64,000 nucleotides of DNA from Galeruca laticollis. Its lineage: Eukaryota > Arthropoda > Insecta > Coleoptera > Chrysomelidae. Below the pieces are notes generated by a model that was not told the DNA's origin, made no database searches, and saw nothing but the letters and a program-made list of their open reading frames with translations. Where the stretch lies: positions 261,427,709 to 261,491,708 of the forward strand of contig OY998175.1 in assembly GCA_963921935.1 (NCBI GenBank), given 5' to 3'. Shown piece by piece: positions 12,230 through 22,855 of the stretch; position 1 is the stretch's first letter; each line of letters starts with the position of its first letter. Both the position numbers and the translations under genes were made by a program.

Positions 12230-13498
12230 CAGAAAAGTAGATATTTCTCGATTGAGAGAAACTCTTGATTTAACTGAGTTGTTATATCGAAATTACCACT
12301 TCTTGGAATTAAAATCAAACAGTTAGATGATGTTGAAGCTTCTCACATCGAATTGCTAACAGTGGCCACCGATGAAGAATATGTGAGTGAGCATCTCATT
12401 CATGAAACCATCGATGGAAAATATTCATATATTTGGTGTAAACACAATTCGGTTATTCCAGCTTCTACTAATGTCACTCCGTGCCAATCAGCTGTTGTTG
12501 AAAACACATGTTAAGTCAGACTTCTAAAGTTATAACTCTCAAAATTTTCTGGTGAGCTTCCTCAATGGCAACTATTTTTCATTTTTTTTAACAATGCTGT
12601 GCACAGCCGTAAGGGCATAAGTTCAGTGCATAAATTCCAATATCTATTATCATAAACCGGCGATGCCTTTAAATTGATATCATTTATTCCTTTGTCAGAT
12701 GCAAATTATCCCGTAGCATACAAAACATTAGTTGATCGTTCCTCCAGCAAGCGTTTGGTACAGTTGATCCATTGGTGTTCTATAGAAAATGCCCCCAGAA
12801 TAAAGAATCATGATTCAAGAATACTCAATTGTCTCCTGGACATATTTACTGAAAAGCTTTCCGTACTACAGAATTTGGGATTCGATGTATATGCTTGGGA
12901 TTTTCCAATGAAAGACATGCTGTTGGATCCTAAAACTGGAGAACGTTTCGAATTGACTTTTGACCCTTCACGATTCCTAAATACAAGGAATTGTACGAAT
13001 TTCTAAGTGAACAGTGTGTTGCCTGGGAGGCAGCAAACTTTGCTCAAGGTTTGTCACCCCCGAGTACGTCCAAACCATCCAAATCAGATTTGTACTACCT
13101 CAAACCAATTGTCTTGCATACAGCAAATATTTCTACTTTCACGTCATCCGACGGACAAAACTATAAAATATTTGTATCACCTGGTTTCCAAAGCAAACTT
13201 TCAAAGGGGCGCTTCGATTTTATGCGAAGACAGCGCTGATGCATTAATTGATTTCGGTTGGGCCAATATTCTGGGCATTCTCCTTCACCATATAGATGTA
13301 AAATATGTGATAAATCCCACAATTCATCATTCCAATTTCCAAATAATAATGCATCACTTGATACCTCAGTTTCATCTGTACCTTTCAACAACCCACCTTT
13401 AGATAAGGTAGTTGAAATAAATTATGCTGTCCAATCTATCAATAACTCAAATACAAATGTTAATAAACCGCCTCGTGTTGCTTCTAACACTTTGTTAG
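12230..13498 (+). pseudogene. BEL/Pao gag (DUF1759-like), upstream part
   Basis: Recognisable in order: SGELPQWQLFFIFFNNAVH and KFQYLLS near 12550-12650, then PLSDANYPVAYKTLVD, LLDIFTEKLSVLQNLG and YAWDFPMKDMLLDPKTGERF (12674-13000). After a frameshift come YEFLSEQCVAWEAANFA, and after another YRCKICDKSHNSSFQF, the zinc-knuckle region. This matches the BEL/Pao gag layout. Stops and at least two frameshifts break it. The frame reading NTLL is then cut at 13498 by the fold-back element and resumes at 15203. Confidence 0.75.
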
Positions 13499-15202
13499 TA
13501 GTCCGGGGAAGTAAGGTCGAAATATCTGCTCAATGGAAAAAGTTATCCGTAAATTATTTCCCATTTTTTATTGAAAATGATAAAAATGAAAAATTGTAAA
13601 GGTAAAAAATGTAGAAAATCTTTTTCTTTAAAATGTGACGTAATTCGGTTTTCCACAAAAAATTTTTCCGTTCTTAAATTTTCCAACTTTTGGATATTTT
13701 TTCGAAAATTACATTTTCAATTGGCCATTGTGAATGAAATAACAATATCGAGGTCAAAACATGGATAAACATAGAGGGCAAACGTCTAAAAATTTAAATT
13801 TTTTCAGATTTGGAAAATTCAAGATGGCGGCTGCTCAAAATGGAATTACTTTTTTTTTCAATTGACTCTAAAGTTATGACCATTAATGATATCGAGACGA
13901 GGTTGATTGCAATCGATAGAGTGAAAGTTATATTTTGATAAATATAACACACACAATTTTTCGAAATTCTTTTACATAATTTTTAACATTTACCCAAAAA
14001 AAAATTTTTATCTCGTTTTTTCCATTCTTTTCTTTGAAAAATGTGATAATCATGAGTATCATTGTATTTGAAAGACGCGTATTTCAAAAAACAATTCCAG
14101 ATACAATTAGTAGAAGCTGAGATAAACAAGTGCAAACTCTGTTCGATACTGTGACAATACTAATTAAAATTTTCAACTTTTGACCGTTTCGCTCGATTGT
14201 AATCATTGATAATCATACTATTAGAAAACCAGAAATTGACAATATTATGGAAAAAAACCAATAAAAGAAGTGCGTTTTTCTTTCAACTGAGAACGAGCGC
14301 TGACTCCCCACCACTACGCCAAGCAGCTGTAGTACCCGTTGACTGGAGAAAAATGAAAAGTTGCACTCAAATAGAGTGGAGATTCAGCAAGCGAGTGAAA
14401 CGGACAAAATTTGAAAATTTTATTTAATATTGTCACAGTATCGAACAGAGTTTGCACTTGTTTATCTCAGCTTCTACTAATTGTATCTGAAATATGAGTT
14501 CTTCAAAGACAAAGATACTTTTGATGCAAAAATATATTATTATTACATTTTTCAAAGGAAAAAACGAGATAAATTTTTTTTTCGGTGAATGTTAATGTTA
14601 AAAATTATACAAAATAATTTTGAAAAATTGTGTTTGTTTTATTTATAAAAATATAACTTCCACTCTATCGATCAACATCAACCGCGTATCGATATCATTA
14701 ATGTTCATAACTTCAGAGTCGATTTTAAAAAAAATGTTAATTCCATTTTGAGCAGCCGCAATTTTGAATTTTCCAAATCTGAAAAAACGTAAATTTTTAG
14801 ACGTTTTCCCTATGTTTATCCATGTTTTGACCTCGATATTGTTATTTTATTCATAATTGCCAATTGAAAATGTAATTTTCGAAAAAATATCCAAAAGTTG
14901 GAAAATTTAAGAAAGGAAAATTTTTTTTGTGGAAAACCGAATTACGTCACATTTTAAAGCAAAAGATTTTCTACATTTTTTACCTTTACAATGTGTTTGT
15001 ACAAGCACATCCAGGAATGCCAGGAGCATAAAACACCCGAATTTTACGTGTTCCAAGCTGTGCTTGCAAGCTCCGTCGCAAGTGTCAGTGGAATGTATTA
15101 GTCGAACTAGGAAAATGCTGGTGGGGGGATGTACTTTTATTAAAAAATGAGAAATAATTTACGGATAACTTTTCTTTTCAATTTCCTTACTTTCCCGGAC
15201 TA
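13499..15202. mobile_element. 1.7-kb fold-back (long inverted repeat) element inserted in BEL gag
   Basis: The element begins TAGTCCGGG and ends CCCGGACTA. Its two halves are inverted copies of each other: 13540-13850 matches 14740-14990 plus 15143-15200, and 14095-14165 matches 14430-14492, leaving a central spacer of about 260 bp. A 3-bp target duplication TAG flanks it (13496-13498 and 15203-15205). The right arm has about 150 extra bases (14990-15140). No transposase was found; short frames inside are arm shadows. It is a non-autonomous DNA element, superfamily undetermined (3-bp duplications occur in Harbinger and CACTA groups). Confidence 0.8.
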
Positions 15203-15300
15203 TAGCCACAGCCCTTGATCGAGTTAAGAACATGTGGGCATTTCAATATTTATTCCGGCTCTATGTCACCAACCCCCACCACTTTCGTTGTACATTGTTT
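15203..15300 (+). pseudogene. BEL/Pao gag, continuation after the fold-back insertion
   Basis: With one TAG removed, the frame that ended NTLL before the fold-back element continues here as ATALDRVKNMWAFQ. This corresponds to the region just before the BEL/Pao protease (family pattern LLATAxVxV). Similarity fades after about 15280, where further decay or truncation occurs. Confidence 0.65.
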
Positions 15301-15429
15301 TTCATTGTCGAAAACGTGTGTAGGTAATATTTTGTAAATAATGTTTTTGTTTTCATATTTTTGAATAATTATCGTTTTATTTTGTTGATGTTTAAGAATT
15401 TTCTTTGTAAACCTACTGACAGTTTTTGC

Positions 15430-15800
15430 GTAACGTAAAGTGTTTCACTTCAACCGCTGTACTATTTCATCTGAGTCATAATTTTTTATCAACAGTACCT
15501 TTTATCTCTGTTGCAGTATTCCAAATATTTGCGAAATCCTTTTGCTGGGCATGTAGTTTGAAATATTTCATCTACTCCATATTTGATTTGATATAAACAA
15601 TATCCTAATATAATATAATTTGAATGGAATGTTTTATCAGATAATGAATAACTAATAATGCAAAACCAAGTGTTTTTAAAATCAAAACGTTATCATTGAT
15701 TTACACTAATCTTAAGTGCTCCTCTCATATGATGAACAATACAATTTAATTAATATGGAATGTAAAAAAGCTTGAAATGTGTTTATAAATAGATCAGTCT
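15430..15800. repeat. Dispersed repeat, copy 1
   Basis: Shares long stretches with 23180-23580 in the same orientation, for example CCAAATATTTGCGAAATC, GGGCATGTA-TTTGAAATATTT, TATAAACAATATCCTAATAT and ATGATGAACAATA. Identity by eye is about three quarters or more with small indels. No coding content or terminal repeats were identified. Confidence 0.6.
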
Positions 15801-15837
15801 CAATTATTTCTAAAAGCGGTCCAGACTGTATTGGAAC

Positions 15838-16640
15838 ATGTTAAATAACATGGTTTCATGAATTGTTAGAGAATTTTGAATTAAAAAGTTTTGAAACATA
15901 TTGTACTACAACATTTTCAAGTTATCTAGCATGATTTACGTTATACTTCCGAAGTCGGTAGAGATCAGAGAAAGTTATAAGTCGTGGTTTTTTCGAATGT
16001 CCAGAAATGCTGAAATTTGTCTGAAATAAGCCCCGACTTGTCTACACTTAACAACATATTATTGAAACATTTCTCTTTTACATAGTAACACCTACCTGCA
16101 GAAATGCTGCAAAAATTATGCGTACTATATTGTTTGTTAAACCGTTTGGATGATTCTGCTATATTAGAACAAGTTGTACAACAAACTTTTTGTAGAACTT
16201 TGTTATTAATATGTTTTGTTACATTGTCTGGACTCGGCTTCAAGCACTCTAAAACCGGGTCCCGATTATGTAAAAAATCATGTTAAATAACAAAGTTTTA
16301 TAACTAATTTTGAATCAAGAAGTCTTAAAACACAGTGTTGTACAACATTTTGCATGTTACATAGCTTGTTTCATTTTATCCATCCGATGTCGGTAAATAT
16401 CAAATGACGTTATAAAACTTTGTTGTAATACACTTAACAACATATTATTGATACATCTCAATTTTACATACTACCTCCTACCAGGTGAAATGCTGCAACA
16501 ATTAGGCGCACCATTTTGTTTTGTATTTTGTTATATAGTCTCTATGCTTTTGATATATTATAACAAGTGACACAAGTTTATTGTAAGACTTTGTTATGAA
16601 CATGTTTTATTACATAGTCTCTACCTAGCTTAACGCGTTG
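15838..16640. repeat. Diverged tandem duplication, unit about 400 bp
   Basis: Bases 15838-16280 and 16281-16640 share an ordered series of blocks: TGTTAAATAACA, GTACAACA, ACACTTAACAACATATTATTGA, GAAATGCTGCAA-AATTA, GTTAT-AA-ATGTTTT-TTACAT. The copies differ by many substitutions and indels, so the duplication is old. Confidence 0.55.
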
Positions 16641-17200
16641 AAGTATGATAAATTTCATTGTTTATCGACTACGTGAAAACGTATTGGGATCCAAATCACA
16701 AGAATCAAAATTTACAAATTATCAATTGAAATAATTTTCTCAATATTTCATCCAAATATATAGTAAAAGAAATAAACAATATGAAATTGACTGTCTCGAC
16801 CCTTACTTCGTGGAATATGCTCATATTAGTGTTTTCAAATGAAACTCAAGGTCTCTAGTCAATTCCACAATATAATACAAGTTATTGAAAATTTTAAAAA
16901 ATTGACAATTGTTTCGATAAATCAATATCATCGTCAGAATGACAGAAGTTACATTTCATTTTATGCCTACCTGATGTTTAGTAGTTATATTTTTGGCTAG
17001 ACCAAGAAGTAACCTAGCTTGTGATTGGCTTAATATATGTTTATAGAAAAAAGAAGAACATGTGATATTACAAATATTGAAGCTTAGATATTATTAGCCC
17101 TATGGTGATATCCTGGGTATCATTTTTCCAATTAAGATCAGTATAACTGTGCAATGATATAGAAAACCAGGAAAACTATATCTGCTGATCTTTACAATTA

Positions 17201-17659
17201 TCACTTAAGAAGACAGTTTATTAGTAGAGAATTCCCTAGATTTAACTGTTCATTGACAACTTCATATTGTGGGTTTCTTAAATGTCTTGTAATTTCCAGT
17301 TCTTCAAGGAAATCCAGTTCTTGTTTCTTTTCACAAATATGCAGCACTTCTAGTTTTGTGTTAGGTGTCAATGAATGATTGGTGTCAAGTAGATGTTTTG
17401 CGTAGTGGGATTTATCTGGTTGTTTTAATCTGTAAGCTCGTAAGTGCTCACTGTATCGTATTTCGAAATTCCTAAGGGTCTGACCCAAATAGACAGCAAT
17501 ACATTCTGAACATTTGTGTTTATATATACCTGACTTCTTTAATAGTGGTATTTTTGTTTTTACATTTAACAATTTTGTACTAACGTTACTTTCTGTTTTA
17601 AAAGAAATTGTTGCATTCGTTGCTGAAGATATTATCAAAGTTAGAGACTCCTTAGACAA
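17201..17659 (-). pseudogene. Inverted copy of the Penelope GIY-YIG endonuclease
   Basis: A 152-codon minus-strand frame encodes SGIYKHKCSECIAVYLGQTL, then RNFEIRYSEHLRAYRL, HYAKHLLDTNHSL and a short leucine-rich end. It is nearly identical to the C-terminal part of the plus-strand protein at 18617-19828. It has the GIY-YIG type Y...YLGQT core and the Arg/His region, but no reverse transcriptase part. It is the coding portion of the inverted terminal copy, not an independent gene. Confidence 0.8.
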
Positions 17660-18611
17660 CTACATAAAAGTTGTACATTCAGAACTCACATTCCAATTAC
17701 ATCCAGTACAATTTGACTGTTTGGATGACAAAATTAGAGAAAATATCAGCTTTATGAAGCATATGAAATTTAAGAAACAAGAAAAGAAGCTACAGAATCT
17801 TGAACACACACAACATAAAATTCAATATTCAAAATATCATGAAACTGTAAGTACCTACATACCAACACACTTTGCACCACGATTTGAAAACCTTTCAGAC
17901 ACTAATTTTACAAATAGTGAAATAGAATTTTCAAATAAAGGTTCAAAGTACAGCATACCACCTAAATTTACGAATAATATTAAACAAATTATAGCTACAG
18001 AGTCATAAATAGCTTTAAAATCTAATTCAAATAATTTTCTTTATGAGAAATTAACAATTGCCAATTTAATCGAAAAGATTGAACCTTCAAAAGTTAAACG
18101 TCAAACAAAAAATGACATTTCAGTTTTAAACGCAATAAAAAAGAAGATAGAGAATAATAACCTGACAGTTACAAAATCCGATAAGGGGAATGCTACTGTC
18201 ATTTTGACGACTGAAAATTACAATTCCAAAGTATATAACTTTATAGAATCCAGCGATGTAAAAGTTCTTAAAGCAGACCCAACAAAGAAGTTTTCTAATA
18301 ATGTAAGGGATATTTTTAATAATTCAAATTATCTTTTAAATGATGACGAAAAGAGGTCTATCATACATAAGAATCCTCATTGTCCACAATTATATGGAAC
18401 AGTTAAATTACATAAAATAACGAAACCAATTAGACCTGTAGTCTCTTATGTTAATGCTCCTAATAATATATTGGCAAAAAAGCTCAACAATATATTCAAT
18501 ACTTACGGATATGAATCTCAGTACTCAATCAGAAATTCAATAGAACTAATCAAAAAGTTGAAATCAATCCACTTGCAAGATAACACTATAAACTCATATC
18601 GTTCGATGTAA
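17640..18611 (+). pseudogene. Penelope-like N-terminal and early reverse transcriptase region, interrupted
   Basis: From about 17640 the frame gives a lysine-rich N-terminal domain (KFKKQEKKLQNLEHTQ, HFAPRFENLSDTNF) that ends at a stop at 18006. Coding potential continues to 18611 with VTKSDKGNATVILTTENYN and HKNPHCPQLYGTVKLHK-TKPIRPVVSY, the early reverse transcriptase motifs of Penelope-like elements (family pattern PxxYGLPKxHK...LRPIVS). Stops near 18006 and a frameshift just after 18595 separate these from the 403-codon frame downstream. The usual protein in this family is one continuous chain, so this is a broken copy. Confidence 0.75.
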
Positions 18612-18616
18612 CTAAT

Positions 18617-19828
18617 ATGTTTACTAAAATTCCTCCTAAAGAATGTCTAATACTTGTAAGAAAATTACTAGAAGATGAAAATATTAATCCAGGAATAATA
18701 TCAGATATACTTAATTTATTTGATGTATGCATTAATCAGAATTATTTCACTTTTGACAATAAGATATATATTCAAAATGAAGGTTTACCAATGGGAAGCC
18801 CTATATCACCTATTTTAGCAAACATTTTTATGGACAATTTAGAAAGAAAGATCTTTGAAAGTAATATTTCGAAAAATATTTTATTTTGGTATAGATATGT
18901 GGATGACATATTAGCTTGTTTTATGGGTAGTGAGCGACAATTAGATGTGTTTTTCAACCACATCAATACTTTACACCCGAAAATTAAATTTACATTAGAA
19001 ATTGAAGAAAATAGCTCAATCAATTTTCTTGATTCAAAACTTCAAAGAGTTAATAATGTACTTGATTATCCAATTTACCGAAAACCAACACAGACTGATG
19101 TGACAATTCCATTCAATTCTAACCACCCTGTCTCACACAGACTAGCAGCATATAATTCAATGATACATAGAACTTTTTCAGTTCCTATGAACAAATGTAA
19201 TTTTGATAGAAAGATAAATACAATTAGACAAATAGCAACATCTAACGGTTATCCATTAGATATGATAAATAAACTAATTAGTAAAAAAGAGAAAAAAGTG
19301 GCATTACAACTAATATATACTAAACAAGCTGATGAAATTAAAACTTATAAAACCATCACAGATGCAGGAAATATTTCTAATAATATTTCAAAGATAATAT
19401 CTTCAGCAACGAATGCAACAATTTCTTTTAAAACAGAAAGTAACGTTAGTACAAAATTGTTAAATGTAAAAACAAAAATACCACTATTAAAGAAGTCAGG
19501 TATATATAAACTCAAATGTCCAGAATGTAATGCTGTCTATTTGGGTCAGACCCTTAGGAATTTTGAAATACGATACAGTGAGCACTCACGAGCTTACAGA
19601 TTAAAACAACCAGATAAATCCCACTACGCAAAACATCTACTTGACACCAATCATTCATTGACACCTAACACAGAACTAGAAGTGCTGCATATTTGTGAAA
19701 AGAAACAAGAACTGGATTTCCTCGAAGAACTGGAAATTAGAAGACATTTAAGAAACCCACAATATGAAGTTGTCAATGAACAGTTGAATCTAGGGAATTC
19801 TCCACTAATAAACTGTCTTCTTAAGTGA
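18617..19828 (+). CDS. Penelope-like reverse transcriptase (catalytic half) fused to GIY-YIG endonuclease, partial
   Basis: A 403-codon open frame. Residues 1-110 carry FTKIPPKECL, then GLPMGSPISPILANIFMDN and the catalytic box FWYRYVDDILACF. Residues about 130-240 are the thumb and connecting region (NFLDSKL, YRKPTQTDVTIPF, HPVSHRLAAYNSMIHR). Residues about 285-360 are the GIY-YIG nuclease (SGIYKLKCPECNAVYLGQT, FEIRYSEHSRAY, SHYAKHLLDTNHSL). The product would nick target DNA and prime reverse transcription. The upstream fingers region lies in a different frame, so the ATG at 18617 is not the natural start. Confidence 0.8.
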   Translation: MFTKIPPKECLILVRKLLEDENINPGIISDILNLFDVCINQNYFTFDNKIYIQNEGLPMGSPISPILANIFMDNLERKIFESNISKNILFWYRYVDDILACFMGSERQLDVFFNHINTLHPKIKFTLEIEENSSINFLDSKLQRVNNVLDYPIYRKPTQTDVTIPFNSNHPVSHRLAAYNSMIHRTFSVPMNKCNFDRKINTIRQIATSNGYPLDMINKLISKKEKKVALQLIYTKQADEIKTYKTITDAGNISNNISKIISSATNATISFKTESNVSTKLLNVKTKIPLLKKSGIYKLKCPECNAVYLGQTLRNFEIRYSEHSRAYRLKQPDKSHYAKHLLDTNHSLTPNTELEVLHICEKKQELDFLEELEIRRHLRNPQYEVVNEQLNLGNSPLINCLLK

Positions 19829-20214
19829 TAATTGTGAAGATCAGCAGATATAGTTTTCCTGGTTTTCTATATCATTGCACAGTTATACTGATCTTAATTG
19901 GAAAAATGATATCCAGGATATCACCATAGGGCTAATAATATCTAAGCTTCAATTTTTGTAATATCACATGATCTTCTTTTTGTTTTCTATAAACATATAT
20001 TAAGCCAATCACAAGTTAGGTTACATCTTGGTCTAGCCAAAAATATAACTACTAAACATCAGGTAGGCATCAAATGAAATGTAACTTCTGTCATTCTGAC
20101 GATGATATTGATTTATCGAAACAATTGTCAATTTTTTAGAATTTTCAATTACCTGTATTATATTGTGGAATTAACTAGAGACCTTGAGTTTCATTTAAAA
20201 ACAATAAACAATAT

Positions 20215-21047
20215 AATAACAATGGCCATTGATAGTAGAATATTCAATTAATATCCATTCTTTCAGAGTAGACAGGTTGTATGCGTATGCTAAATACACA
20301 ATACTAATTAATTCAGGATTTGAGGAGAAGCCTTGCTTACTTCAAGTCATTTTCCAAATGTTTTCACTAATGTCAATGTGTACAATCCGATATTCGTTTC
20401 ATAAGCGTTGAACGTTCATTTTGCTACATATAACATGCAATCAATTTATTGCGGATATTGATGATTTCAGCGCCTCGCATAAAGGATAGTCGAATTTATT
20501 TTTGTCGTTGAGTTGTAGAAATTGTTCTCAATACTTACATGGAGTTTGAGAAGAGTTTTTGTTGGAATATCAAAACAACATAAAACAATGATTAAGATGA
20601 ATAAAATCTTATATTATTTCACAATACTTTATTCACTTTTCTTTAAGCTTATTTCTCGTAATTCGTCCTCTTCTGGTACGGTACTCTCTTATAACTGTAT
20701 TCTTAAAATCGCCAGTTGTTAAAGACGGCTAAATTTGGGTAGAGGCATCTATGAGATCCTTCCCTGAATTATGACCAGAAAATATTCCTTTTTGAGTTTA
20801 GTTGATTCTAATATATAAAGCGTTCAACAGCTAGTAACCCTAACCAAATAAAATTCCAATAATTTGTCATTAAGTTTGTTCATTCTGACAATTTTAGTAA
20901 TATTTGCAGTTTTCACAATGAATTGAGAAAACTGCAGATTTTGCATTGAGGTAACCATAAAAGTAACATCTAATTAACAGTTCTTTATGATTTTCGTGTT
21001 CTGTATTTACCAACCTTACCTAAAATCAATAATAAGATTGTTATAAA
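20215..21047. other. Gene-free stretch
   Basis: AT-rich spacer between the Penelope-like element and the mariner-type element. No coding, RNA or repeat signature was recognised; short frames at 20229-20411 and 20522-20722 show no domain. Confidence 0.4.
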
Positions 21048-22855
21048 TATACAGAGTGGAAAGTCTAACTCGGACAAATTCTCTAACTTGACGAATAAAG
21101 GTTTATCGCAAAATTCCTGACACACGTCAATTTTTATTCTCAATAGGGCATATAACAAAGAGATTTGTTTATCTTTTTAATTGCAGACAACCCCAACTTC
21201 TTTTTTAAATGGAAGAGTAGGTTGATTAATTTTTTATTTGAAATCTTTTTCAATTGTAGATACAATTCCATTTTTTTTGTTACTTTTTATAAGCAATGTG
21301 TCGGAAAAAAATGAAATAAGGGAATATTTACTCAAATAACTTTAATGCAATAAGTGTTCAAAGTGCTGTCCACCTTGTTGCTGACAATATCCTAATCGAT
21401 TATAAATAGCATTCCGAACGTTTTGTAACACTTCCAGCGTTACTTGCCTAATTTCATTCCTTATTCTTTGTTGAAGGTCGTCGATCTCGTTAGGTTTAGT
21501 GGCATGAAGATAGATAGATATCCTCATAAAAAAATCTAATGGAGTAAGATCGGGTGATCTTACTGGTCACTCAATTGGGCCCCTTCTCCCAATCGACCTA
21601 TTTGGAAACACTTCGTTAAAATAGGTCCGTACATTTTGAGCAAAATGTGGTGGTGCCCCATCTTGTTGAAACCACATCCGTTGGTCAAATAAGTTGGGAT
21701 ACAAATTATTGGGGAATAAATTTACTAAAGTAGGAATCAGTTCGTCTTCGAGCATATTAAGGTATGTTTCTCCGGTTACGTTTCCATTGAAAAAAAAACG
21801 GACCTACTATGCGATCCCCAATAATTTCAGCCCAGACGTCCGTTTTTTTGAGGCCTTTGGGTATGGGATTCACGCATTCAACGGGGATTTTCGTCAGCCC
21901 AATAACGGCAGTTCTGTCGATTAACGTGCCCATGTAATGTGAACGTAGCCTCATCAGAAAATAGCACTCATTCCAAAGCAGTTTGTCCACCATCGATAGA
22001 AGCCATAATTCATTCGCAAAATTCGAGTCTACGATCAGAATCATCTTCATCAAGCTCCCGCAGGTTTTGCATCTTATATAGGTGCTTTTTGTTTCTTTAA
22101 GAATTTTTAAAACGCTTGCGTGACTGACACCATGAACGCGAGCTATTTGCCTAGCTGGAGTAACAGGATTTTCTTCAACTTCCAACAATATGTTCAGCTG
22201 GGCTTCTTCGTCAACTTTTAAAACCCTTTGTCGAGGATCATCCCTTACGTGGCCCAACTCCCTATATCGAGTTTCAATTTTGCTAATCGTACTTCGATTA
22301 ATTGAAGGTAATTCTGGATGAACTTCAGTAAACAAACGAGCGACTCCAACCTGTGTTCGACTTCTATCCCCATATCCGTTCATCATTAAAATTTCGATGA
22401 AATGCGTTTCGGTCAAATGGGGCATTCTCTTATTTTGCGTTTGTTATTTACGCGTTGAAATGCAAACAAGTACTATCAAATCAATCACATTCAGTTCAAA
22501 TTGACCAAAAAAGTATCGAGCAGGTTTTTTATTGGGCTACATATCAAGTAAGAAAAAATGTACCTATACATGAAAGTAATTTTCCGATACATTGCTTATA
22601 GAAAATAACAAAAAAAAGTAGAATTGTATTTATAATTGAAAAAGCTTGCAAATAAAAACATAATCAATCTACCCTTCCATTTAGAAAAATAAGTTGTGGT
22701 TGTCTGTAACCCGCCCAGATAATTAAGAAGATAAACAAATCTCTTTGTAATATGCCCCATTGAAAATAAAAATTGAGGTGTTTCAGGAATTTTGCGATAA
22801 ACCTTTATTTATCAAGTTACAGAATTTGTTCCAGTTAGATTTTCCACTCTGTATA
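21048..22855 (-). mobile_element. Mariner/IS630-type DNA transposon with about 170-bp inverted termini
   Basis: Both ends start TATACAGAGTGGAAA and continue as inverted repeats for roughly 160-190 bases at about 85-90 percent identity by eye (left 21048-21215, right 22685-22855). TA dinucleotides at the outer ends fit a TA target duplication. The interior holds one minus-strand transposase gene, broken by frameshifts and a stop. The size of 1.8 kb is normal for the group. Confidence 0.8.
21342..22425 (-). pseudogene. Broken mariner/IS630-type transposase
   Basis: The gene reads leftward from 22425 (MPHLTETHFIEILMMNGYGD). It has an N-terminal helix-turn-helix region (SRTQVGVARLF, SINRSTISKIETRYRELGHV, TPARQIARVHGVSHASVLKIL) and later the catalytic-domain markers MWFQQDGAPPHFA and SPDLTPLDFF, ending GGQHFEHLL. 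A length change in the A8 run near 21789-21796 shifts the frame, and a stop at about 21567 replaces what is usually a Trp codon before the RSPDLTPLDF motif. The middle section is also off-frame. It cannot make an active enzyme as it stands. Confidence 0.8.

Larger units (their letters stand above)
16783..20202 (+). mobile_element. Penelope-like element with inverted 5' partial copy
   Basis: A plus-strand copy (about 17640-20202) encodes a reverse transcriptase and GIY-YIG endonuclease. It is preceded by an inverted partial copy (16783-17640) containing the endonuclease 3' part and terminal sequence, so the two ends form inverted repeats of roughly 800 bp. This arrangement is characteristic of Penelope-like elements. 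A 12-base sequence, AATAAACAATAT, lies on both sides (16771-16782 and 20203-20214), a plausible target duplication. The coding region has stops, so this copy is probably inactive. Confidence 0.8.
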
